Source: an uncultured Clostridia bacterium
GTDB taxonomy: Bacteria > Bacillota > Clostridia > Christensenellales > Aristaeellaceae
Direction: 5' to 3'
DNA length: 5,776 nt
Assembly: GCA_934631055.1 (NCBI GenBank)
Contig: CAKTXP010000154.1
Span: forward strand, 1 to 5,776
Shown here one piece after another: positions 1 through 4,479 of this stretch (within the stretch, counting starts at the first letter, position 1; the number at the start of each line of letters is the position of its first letter). The notes beneath the pieces are model-generated. The model saw nothing but the letters and a program-made list of their open reading frames with translations, was not told where the DNA came from and made no database searches. Position numbers and translations under genes: made by a program.

Positions 1-21
1 CCTGAGGTTCCTGGACTTCCC
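1..21 (+). repeat. Two-hairpin intergenic repeat, copy A (cut by window edge)
   Basis: The first 21 bases begin CCTGAGGTTCCTGGACTT and match the second half of the repeat family: 19 of 21 bases agree with copy C and 19 of 21 with copy D. The left arm of hairpin 2 and all of hairpin 1 would lie before the window. If the family model is right, the bases just before position 1 should be close to CCAGGAA. Confidence 0.6.
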
Positions 22-119
22 GATTCGCTTCGCGCCAGTTTTAATCAATTTATGTATACGACGCGCATGCGCGTCGTCCAGTAACGCATATTCAAACCGC
101 CGCGAAGCGAAGAAGGGAG
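13..119. repeat. Concentric inverted repeat around a perfect 20-base palindrome
   Basis: TTCGCTTCGCG (26-36) is the reverse complement of CGCGAAGCGAA (101-111). Pairing continues outward, with a small bulge, between GGACTTCCC (13-21) and GGGAGTC (115-121). At almost the exact centre is a perfect 20-base palindrome, ACGACGCGCATGCGCGTCGT (58-77). The layout suggests a cruciform-forming or MITE-like unit. No open reading frame or promoter is associated. Confidence 0.5.
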
Positions 120-134
120 TCTGAGGGGATTGAA

Positions 135-167
135 ATCACGCGCCCGCTGTGCGGGGTTCAGCGTGAT
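135..167. other. Nested double-stem structure
   Basis: The outer 7-base arms ATCACGC (135-141) and GCGTGAT (161-167) enclose an inner hairpin CCCGC-TGT-GCGGG (143-155). There is no U-tract and no coding context. It could be part of the A/B-bounded element or an unrecognised small RNA structure. The 1-277 stretch contains no gene that I can support. Confidence 0.4.
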
Positions 168-184
168 GGAAATCGGAAATCGTA

Positions 185-202
185 AGAAACGCTTGCGTTT
201 CT
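185..202. other. Hairpin beside repeat copy B
   Basis: The arms AGAAACGC and GCGTTTCT are perfectly complementary around TT (18 bases in all). It lies inside the interval bounded by copies A and B. No gene or promoter is associated with it. Confidence 0.45.
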
Positions 203-215
203 ATACGAGTTTCCC

Positions 216-260
216 GGACTATTATCCCTCAGGCAGGGCTTGGGGCGGCAGCCCCATCGT
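216..260 (-). repeat. Two-hairpin intergenic repeat, copy B (degenerate)
   Basis: On the minus strand the unit starts ACGATGGGGC just downstream of the gpmI terminator. Hairpin 1 is GGGGC-TGCC-GCCCC (242-255). The linker is AAG, and a weaker hairpin CCCT-GCCTG-AGGG (226-238) keeps the central CCTGAGG of the family. The unit ends near GTCC. Its orientation is opposite to copy A. It is recognisable by order and boundary sequences rather than by full-length identity. Confidence 0.5.
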
Positions 261-277
261 TTTTTCCCCCTCCCGTT

Positions 278-311
278 AAAAAACGCCGGCAAGGTTTAGC
301 CCTTGTCGGCG
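278..311 (-). terminator. Rho-independent terminator of the pgk-tpiA-gpmI unit
   Basis: On the minus strand, 21 bases after the gpmI stop, an 11-base stem (CGCCGACAAGG with CCTTGCCGGCG, one A-C mismatch) closes a GCTAAA loop at 284-311. It is followed directly by TTTTTT (283-278). A small GCTTCT/AGAAGC hairpin (314-330) sits between it and the stop codon. This is a textbook intrinsic terminator and marks the end of the operon, so eno is unlikely to be co-transcribed. Confidence 0.92.
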
Positions 312-332
312 CAGCTTCTTTCACAGAAGCGA

Positions 333-1859
333 TCAATCCTCGATGATGCTCTTACCCGTCATTTCCTTCGGCACAGGCAGACCGATATACGGCAGCATGG
401 TCGGCGCAATGTCCGCCAGGCAGCCGCCCGCGCGCAGCTTCACATCGCCGCAGCCCGCCACGAGGAACGGAACCGGGTTGGTGGTATGCGCGGTGAACGG
501 AGTGCCGTCGTCGTTCTCCATCTTGTCGGCGTTGCCATGGTCAGCGGTCAGGAACATGCAGCCGCCCATATCCCGAACGGCTTCCCAGACCTTCTCCACG
601 CACGCATCGACCGCCTCAACCGCCTTGACAGCCGCATCAAACACGCCGGTATGACCGACCATGTCGCAGTTGGCAAAGTTCAGGATGATGACGTCATACT
701 TACCGCTGCGGATGCGTGCCGCGCACTCATCGGCAACCTCATATGCGCTCATCTCCGGCTTGAGGTCATAGGTCGCAACCTTCGGGCTGGGGATCACCTT
801 ACGATCCTCGCCCTCATACGGCGCTTCCACGCCGCCGTTGAAGAAGAAGGTAACGTGCGCGTACTTTTCGGTTTCCGCGATGCGCAGCTGCGTCTTGCCG
901 TTCTTGGCGAGGTACTCGCCCAGCACGTTGGTCAGCTCGACCGGCGGATACGCGACTTCGACGTTCGGCATGGTCGCGTCATACTCCGCCATGCAGACAT
1001 ACTGCACATGGAAACGGCCATAGCGGCGCTCAAAGCCCTTGAAATCGTCATCCACAAAGATGCGGGTGATCTGACGCGCGCGATCCGGGCGGAAGTTGAT
1101 GAACACGACTGTGTCGCCTTCCTGCACACGACCGCCTTCACAGGTCACGCACGGCACGACGAACTCATCGGTCACGCCGTCGGCATAGCTCTTCTCGATG
1201 GCTTCCAGCGCGTTCGCGGCATGGTTGCCCTCGCCGTATACGAACGCCGCATACGCCTTTTCCTCACGATCCCAGTTGGAATCGCGATCCATCGCGTAAT
1301 AGCGTCCAGTGACGGTCGCGATCTCGCCGACGCCCAGCTCGTCGAGCTTCTTCTGAAGGTCTTCGAGGAAGCCCTTGCCGGAATGCGGGTCAGTGTCGCG
1401 TCCATCCATGATGCAGTGGACATAGACCTTCTTCGCGCCCAGGTGCTTCGCCAGATCCAGCAGACCGAAGAGATGCTCGATGTGGCTGTGGACGCCGCCA
1501 GTGCCGAGCAGACCCATCAGGTGAACCGCCTTGCCCGCGTCAATCGCCGCGCGCATGTTGCGCACCAGCACATCGTTTTCCTTCATCGTGCCATCCATGA
1601 TGGACTTGGTGATGAGCGTCAGCTGCTGATAGACAATGCGGCCCGCGCCCATGTTGGTATGACCGACCTCGCTGTTGCCCATCTGCCCCTCCGGCAGACC
1701 GACAGCCATGCCGGACGCCTGAATGGTGGTATACGGATAGGTCTCAAACAGCTTATCGAGGTTCGGCTTTTTCGCCGCGACAATCGCGTTGCCGAAAGTA
1801 TGCTCCGGCACCCAGCCGAAGCCATCCATAATGCAAAGCAGAACAGGTTTCTTAGCCAT
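333..1859 (-). CDS. gpmI: 2,3-bisphosphoglycerate-independent phosphoglycerate mutase
   Basis: Manganese-dependent cytosolic enzyme of the alkaline phosphatase superfamily, interconverting 3- and 2-phosphoglycerate through a phosphoserine. The 508 residues fit the usual ~510. The phosphatase domain supplies D12 (IMDGFG), the nucleophile S63 in GNSEVGHTNMG (61-71), and D399/H403 (CDMVGHTG), D440/H441 (TADHGNADKM) and H458 as metal ligands. The inserted transferase domain (~80-310) shows H124 (GGVHSH), R154-D155 (MDGRDTD), R186 and R192 (GRYYAMDRD), and R257/R260 (NFRPDRAR). K332 is in ETEKYAHVTFFFNGG. All match known GpmI active-site positions within a few residues, and the protein is complete (C-term KSIIED). 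It is last in the unit. In Bacilli this enzyme is strongly pH- and Mn-dependent; whether that holds here is inference. Confidence 0.98.
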   Translation of the reverse strand: MAKKPVLLCIMDGFGWVPEHTFGNAIVAAKKPNLDKLFETYPYTTIQASGMAVGLPEGQMGNSEVGHTNMGAGRIVYQQLTLITKSIMDGTMKENDVLVRNMRAAIDAGKAVHLMGLLGTGGVHSHIEHLFGLLDLAKHLGAKKVYVHCIMDGRDTDPHSGKGFLEDLQKKLDELGVGEIATVTGRYYAMDRDSNWDREEKAYAAFVYGEGNHAANALEAIEKSYADGVTDEFVVPCVTCEGGRVQEGDTVVFINFRPDRARQITRIFVDDDFKGFERRYGRFHVQYVCMAEYDATMPNVEVAYPPVELTNVLGEYLAKNGKTQLRIAETEKYAHVTFFFNGGVEAPYEGEDRKVIPSPKVATYDLKPEMSAYEVADECAARIRSGKYDVIILNFANCDMVGHTGVFDAAVKAVEAVDACVEKVWEAVRDMGGCMFLTADHGNADKMENDDGTPFTAHTTNPVPFLVAGCGDVKLRAGGCLADIAPTMLPYIGLPVPKEMTGKSIIED

Positions 1860-1864
1860 AATTG

Positions 1865-1871
1865 CTCCTTT
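1865..1871 (-). promoter_or_regulatory. gpmI ribosome binding site that fixes the start
   Basis: AAAGGAG ends 5 bases upstream of ATG at 1859. The reading frame stays open upstream to a TTG at 1982, but that extension runs through repeat C and the 12-base hairpin and encodes no family sequence. The start at 1859 gives MAKKPVLLCIMDGFG, the usual GpmI N-terminus. Confidence 0.85.
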
Positions 1872-1902
1872 ACTGTAACTGAGCAAATCCTGCGCAAGGG
1901 GA

Positions 1903-1957
1903 ACGATTGGGACGCTGTCCCAAACCCCGCCAAGAACCTGAGGTTCTTGGATTTCCC
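1903..1957 (+). repeat. Two-hairpin intergenic repeat, copy C
   Basis: Reading rightward, the unit starts ACGATTGGGAC. Hairpin 1 is TTGGGAC-GCT-GTCCCAA (1907-1923), followed by the linker ACCCCG. Hairpin 2 is a perfect palindrome around a central G, CCAAGAACCT/AGGTTCTTGG (1930-1950), and the unit ends ATTTCCC. It matches copy D in layout and sequence but in the opposite orientation. At position 4 of the arm it has an A-T pair where D has G-C, which preserves the stem. It lies in the leader of gpmI. Confidence 0.75.
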
Positions 1958-1959
1958 AC

Positions 1960-1986
1960 TGGATTGATTGCTGCGCAATCAATCCA
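1960..1986. other. 12-base-stem hairpin in the tpiA-gpmI gap
   Basis: The arms TGGATTGATTGC (1960-1971) and GCAATCAATCCA (1975-1986) are perfectly complementary with a 3-base loop. This is the longest perfect stem in the window. It lies between repeat copies C and D, and neither strand has a U-tract right after it. In the transcript it would be a stable structure about 100 bases upstream of the gpmI start. Possible roles are mRNA processing or protection, or the core of an inverted-repeat element bounded by C and D. Confidence 0.6.
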
Positions 1987-2052
1987 TGAGCCCCTTATTT
2001 GTACAGTTTTAAAAATCTACGCATAGATTATGAAAATCCGGAATTACAATAC

Positions 2053-2100
2053 GGAAAGTCCAGAAACCTCAGGTCTCTGGCGGGGCAAAGCCCCAATCGT
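2053..2100 (-). repeat. Two-hairpin intergenic repeat, copy D
   Basis: Read on the minus strand, the unit starts ACGATTGGGGC and forms hairpin 1, GGGGC-TTT-GCCCC (2082-2094). Hairpin 2 is a 10-base-arm palindrome around a central G, CCAGAGACCT/AGGTTTCTGG (2061-2081), with one G-T wobble. The unit ends GACTTTCC. The linker between the hairpins is shorter than in copies C and E. It starts 7 bases after the tpiA stop codon, so it also forms the 3' end of the tpiA message. No U-tract follows. Confidence 0.7.
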
Positions 2101-2107
2101 CTTCCGC

Positions 2108-2857
2108 TTACGCGTCGAAATGAACGACCTTGGAGAAGTCCTCAGCCTTCAGGGACGCGCCGCCGATCAGACCGCCGTCGATCTCGCTCTGCGCCATCAG
2201 ACCCTTGCAGTTCTTCGGGTTCATGGAGCCGCCGTACTGGATGCGCACATCGTCCGCCGCATCGCCGTAAGCGGAGCGAACCGCCTCACGGATGACGCCG
2301 ATGGTCTCGTTCGCCTGCTCGTCGGTCGCGGTCAGACCGGTTCCGATTGCCCAGACCGGTTCATACGCGATGACCACGTTGCGAACCTCATCCGCAGTCA
2401 GACCGGACAGCGCGATCAGCGTCTGATAGGAGACCAGCGCGTTGGTATAGCCCGCTTCGCGCTCTTCCTTCTTCTCGCCGACGCAGATAATCGGAGTCAG
2501 CCCCGCCTTAACGGCGGCAAGGGTGCGCAGGTTGACGGTCGCGTCGGTCTCGCCGAAATACTGACGGCGCTCGCTGTGACCGAGGATGACGTATTCCACG
2601 CCGGATTCCTTGAGCATCGCGGCGCTCAGCTCGCCGGTATACGCGCCGGACTCTTTCCAGTGCATGTTCTCCGCGCCGAGCTTGATGTTGGTGCCTTTGA
2701 TGACCTCGCTCACCGCGGCAAAGTCAACGGCAGGGGTGCAGACGACGACGTCGCACGCCGCGTCCTTGACCAGCGGAACGAGCGCGGAGACCAGCTCGCG
2801 CGCCTCGCTGGGGGTCTTGTTCATTTTCCAGTTGCCGGCAATGATCGGCTTACGCAT
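2108..2857 (-). CDS. tpiA: Triosephosphate isomerase
   Basis: Cytosolic, homodimeric TIM-barrel enzyme interconverting dihydroxyacetone phosphate and glyceraldehyde 3-phosphate. The 249 residues match the usual ~250. Visible catalytic features are N9 and K11 in GNWKMN, H94 in ILGHSERR (91-98), the general base E166 in AYEPVWAIGTG (164-174) with flexible loop 6, the phosphate-binding YGGS (208-211), and GGLIGGASL (228-236). Nothing is missing or truncated. It lies 172 bases downstream of pgk, with no convincing promoter in the gap, so it is most likely expressed from the pgk promoter. A 248-base, hairpin-rich gap separates it from gpmI. Confidence 0.98.
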   Translation of the reverse strand: MRKPIIAGNWKMNKTPSEARELVSALVPLVKDAACDVVVCTPAVDFAAVSEVIKGTNIKLGAENMHWKESGAYTGELSAAMLKESGVEYVILGHSERRQYFGETDATVNLRTLAAVKAGLTPIICVGEKKEEREAGYTNALVSYQTLIALSGLTADEVRNVVIAYEPVWAIGTGLTATDEQANETIGVIREAVRSAYGDAADDVRIQYGGSMNPKNCKGLMAQSEIDGGLIGGASLKAEDFSKVVHFDA

Positions 2858-2866
2858 GGTAGTTTT

Positions 2867-2873
2867 CCTCCTC
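2867..2873 (-). promoter_or_regulatory. tpiA ribosome binding site that fixes the start
   Basis: GAGGAGG lies 9 bases upstream of ATG at 2857. In-frame GTG (2878) and ATG (2875) codons overlap or precede this site and would add MMRRKTT. The start at 2857 gives MRKPIIAGNWKMN, the universal TpiA N-terminus. Confidence 0.88.
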
Positions 2874-2881
2874 ATCACAAA

Positions 2882-2895
2882 CGGGCTGTCGCCCG
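2882..2895 (-). other. Small hairpin in the tpiA leader
   Basis: The minus strand reads CGGGC-GACA-GCCCG followed by TTT, between the MITE-like repeat and the tpiA ribosome binding site. The 5-base stem with a tetraloop is GC-rich, but the U-run is too short for a convincing terminator. It may act as an mRNA-processing or stability element. Confidence 0.3.
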
Positions 2896-2900
2896 CTCTG

Positions 2901-2998
2901 CCCTCTCATCTCCCCCACAACGGCGAGGCAAGACGTTTGCGAATTCGCAAAGCCTTGGCTCTCCCTTCGGGAGAGCTGTCACGAAGTGACTGAGAGGG
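2901..2998. repeat. MITE-like palindromic element in the pgk-tpiA gap
   Basis: The 172-base gap between pgk and tpiA holds a 98-base unit bounded by 8-base terminal inverted repeats, CCCTCTCA (2901-2908) and TGAGAGGG (2991-2998). Inside are a perfect 16-base palindrome, TTTGCGAATTCGCAAA (2936-2951), an 8-base-stem hairpin GCTCTCCC/GGGAGAGC with a TTC loop (2958-2976), and a GTCAC/GTGAC hairpin (2978-2990). There is no coding sequence. From memory, sequences with the CCCTCTCAGTCAC...GGGAGAGCC layout are dispersed in gut Clostridia. I see no second copy in this window and no clear target-site duplication, so mobility is inferred. It should be transcribed within the operon. Confidence 0.6.
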
Positions 2999-3029
2999 TC
3001 AAAGCGTGCAGCAGCCCTTAAATAAATTC

Positions 3030-4232
3030 TTACTTCTCGTCGAGGCAGGCGACACCCGGAAGCACCTTGCCCTCGAGATACTCGAGGGAAGCGCCGCCGC
3101 CGGTGGAGATGTGCGTCATCTTGTCGCCCAAACCCATCTGCTCAACAGCCGCAGCAGAGTCGCCGCCGCCGATGATGGTCACAGCGTCGCTGTCCGCCAT
3201 CGCCTGCGCGACAGCCAGCGTGCCGGCAGCCAGCGTCGGGTTCTCGAACACGCCCATCGGGCCGTTCCAGATGACCGTCTTGGCTTCCTTGACAGCCGCC
3301 GCGTACAGCTCGCGGGTCTTCGGGCCGATATCGCAGCCTTCCATATCCGCCGGGATCTTGTCCGCATCGACCGTCACGGTTTCCACAGCCGCATCGATCG
3401 GATCCGGGAAGTCCTTGATGCAGACGATGTCGATCGGGAGCAGGAGCTTAACGCCCTTCTCGTCCGCCTTCGCCATCATGTTCTTGCAGTATTCGATCTT
3501 GCTCTCGTCCAGCAGGCTCTTGCCCACGCCGTAGCCCATCGCGTTGAGGAAGGTGTACGCCATGCCGCCGCCGATGATGAGGGTATCAACCTTCTCAAGC
3601 AGGTTGTCGATGACGTTCAGCTTGTCGGCGATCTTCGCGCCGCCCAGAACGGCGACGAACGGACGCTCCGGATTCTCCAGCGCCTTGCCCATGATATCCA
3701 GCTCTTTGCCGATGAGGTAGCCGGCAACGCACGGGGAGAGGAACTTGGTCACGCCTTCGGTGGAGCAGTGAGCGCGGTGGCAGGAACCGAACGCATCATC
3801 CACATAGCAATCCGCCAGGGAAGCGAGTTCCTTGGAGAAATCCTCGATGTTCTTGGTCTCTTCCTTGCGGAAGCGGGTGTTCTGGAGCAGCACTACGTCG
3901 CCGTCCTTCATCGCGGCAACGGCAGCCTTGGCATTCTCGCCGACAACGTTGTCGTCATCCGCAAACACGACCGGCTTGCCCAGGTACTCGGACAGGCGCT
4001 CGGCAACCGGCGCGAGGGAGAACTTGGCTTCCGGGCCGTTCTTCGGCTTGCCCAGATGGCTGCACAGGATGACCTTGCCGCCGTCCGCAATCAGCTTCTT
4101 GATGGTCGGCAGCGCGGCAACGATACGCTTGTCATTGGTGATCTTGCCATCTTTCATCGGAACATTGAAATCGCAGCGCACAAGCACTTTCTTGCCGGCG
4201 ACCTGAATGTCGTCAACGGTCTTTTTCGCCAT
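3030..4232 (-). CDS. pgk: Phosphoglycerate kinase
   Basis: Cytosolic glycolytic enzyme: 1,3-bisphosphoglycerate + ADP gives 3-phosphoglycerate + ATP. At 400 residues it is a normal bacterial length. The N-terminal 3-PG-binding domain shows VLVRCDFNVP (16-25, with R19, D21, N23), R36, SHLGKP (58-63), NTRFRKEE (118-125, R120) and FGSCHRAHCS (148-157, R153). The C-terminal nucleotide domain shows AVLGGAKIADK (194-204), IIGGGMAYTF (219-228), DIGPKT (301-306), IWNGPMGVFE (321-330), IIGGGDSAAA (353-362) and the STGGGAS loop (376-382). The sequence is intact, with no missing catalytic residue. The cysteines in GSCHRAHCS and the Lys in SHLGKP are mild variants. It is first in the pgk-tpiA-gpmI unit and has its own strong promoter. 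Confidence 0.98.
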   Translation of the reverse strand: MAKKTVDDIQVAGKKVLVRCDFNVPMKDGKITNDKRIVAALPTIKKLIADGGKVILCSHLGKPKNGPEAKFSLAPVAERLSEYLGKPVVFADDDNVVGENAKAAVAAMKDGDVVLLQNTRFRKEETKNIEDFSKELASLADCYVDDAFGSCHRAHCSTEGVTKFLSPCVAGYLIGKELDIMGKALENPERPFVAVLGGAKIADKLNVIDNLLEKVDTLIIGGGMAYTFLNAMGYGVGKSLLDESKIEYCKNMMAKADEKGVKLLLPIDIVCIKDFPDPIDAAVETVTVDADKIPADMEGCDIGPKTRELYAAAVKEAKTVIWNGPMGVFENPTLAAGTLAVAQAMADSDAVTIIGGGDSAAAVEQMGLGDKMTHISTGGGASLEYLEGKVLPGVACLDEK

Positions 4233-4238
4233 GGGTAA

Positions 4239-4245
4239 TTCCTCC
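4239..4245 (-). promoter_or_regulatory. pgk ribosome binding site that fixes the start
   Basis: GGAGGAA lies 8 bases (from GGAGG) upstream of ATG at 4232. An in-frame ATG at 4247 overlaps this site and would add only MEELP, so 4232 is preferred. The protein then starts MAKKTVDDIQ, typical of bacterial Pgk. Confidence 0.85.
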
Positions 4246-4297
4246 ATTTCAATTTGGTTCCAATTGATCGGGTTTCCATGATAGATAGGGGTTTATA

Positions 4298-4377
4298 TCC
4301 TCCGGAAAGCCGGAGGAAGAAAGCCGCGGGAAACGCGGCGTTTCAACCGTTTGCCGGTAAAGCCGTCCGCTTTACCG
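4298..4377 (-). promoter_or_regulatory. Three-hairpin leader of the pgk mRNA
   Basis: Three hairpins follow in a row just after the predicted transcription start. H1 (4355-4377) has 9-base arms CGGTAAAGC/GCTTTACCG and a 5-base loop. H2 (4323-4339) has 6-base arms GCCGCG/CGCGGC and is followed by TTTCTT. H3 (4298-4317) has 8-base arms TCCTCCGG/CCGGAGGA and a CTTT loop. The 5' arm of H3 contains UCCUCC, complementary to the real pgk ribosome binding site (GGAGGA, 4240-4245), and its 3' arm mimics that site. A further weak stem, TCAATT/AATTGA, lies just upstream of the real site. Roles in mRNA stability, attenuation or translational control are possible. As DNA, H1 could also be an operator. No known riboswitch class is recognised. 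Confidence 0.5.
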
Positions 4378-4386
4378 AACATCCTT

Positions 4387-4415
4387 AGTGTAGCATTTTT
4401 TACCGAGATTGTCAA
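4387..4415 (-). promoter_or_regulatory. Strong sigma-A promoter of pgk-tpiA-gpmI
   Basis: On the minus strand, a perfect -35 box TTGACA (4410-4415), a 17-base spacer and the -10 box TACACT (4387-4392) are present. A TG sits at the extended -10 position, and an A-run lies in the spacer. This is the best promoter in the window. The predicted start near 4380 gives a leader of about 148 bases before pgk. It shows that pgk, tpiA and gpmI can be expressed independently of the cggR promoter. Confidence 0.85.
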
Positions 4416-4455
4416 AGATTTGCGCAAAGAACTCCGCTGACTGGCTCAAATCTTT
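4414..4455. promoter_or_regulatory. Inverted repeat overlapping the pgk -35 box
   Basis: Two perfect 9-base arms, AAAGATTTG (4414-4422) and CAAATCTTT (4447-4455), are separated by 24 bases. The arm nearer pgk overlaps the last two bases of the -35 hexamer (4410-4415). It lies 24-65 bases upstream of the pgk -10 and begins 25 bases after the cggR stop. It could bind a regulator at the pgk promoter, or form a hairpin at the 3' end of the cggR transcript. No U-tract follows it, so it is not a standard intrinsic terminator. Confidence 0.35.
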
Positions 4456-4479
4456 CCGTCCTGCGCCGTTTCCTGCTTT

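Noticed and set aside
303..1967. Long plus-strand open frame antisense to gpmI
   Set aside because: It is a GC-rich codon-bias shadow. The minus-strand protein is a complete phosphoglycerate mutase with all catalytic residues, while the plus-strand product is Arg/His/Ala-rich without family features.
1860..1982. N-terminal extension of gpmI to a TTG at 1982
   Set aside because: It would translate the repeat and hairpin region. AAAGGAG before 1859 and the conserved MAKKPVLLCIMDGFG start favour the shorter form.
2014..2029. AATCTA/TAGATT hairpin followed by T-run as a tpiA terminator
   Set aside because: The 6-base stem is mostly A-T, too weak for intrinsic termination, although the minus strand does run into TTTTT. 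A weak processing role cannot be excluded.
2030..2989. Plus-strand open frame spanning tpiA and its flanks
   Set aside because: It runs through intergenic repeats and antisense to tpiA; no domain or ribosome binding site supports it.
3006..4238. Plus-strand open frame spanning pgk
   Set aside because: It mirrors pgk almost end to end, has low-complexity composition and no recognisable domain; pgk is unambiguous.
4323..4339. GCCGCG/CGCGGC hairpin plus TTTCTT as a full terminator before pgk
   Set aside because: The stem is only 6 bases and the U-tract is interrupted. It would block the operon's own main promoter, so at most it is an attenuator.
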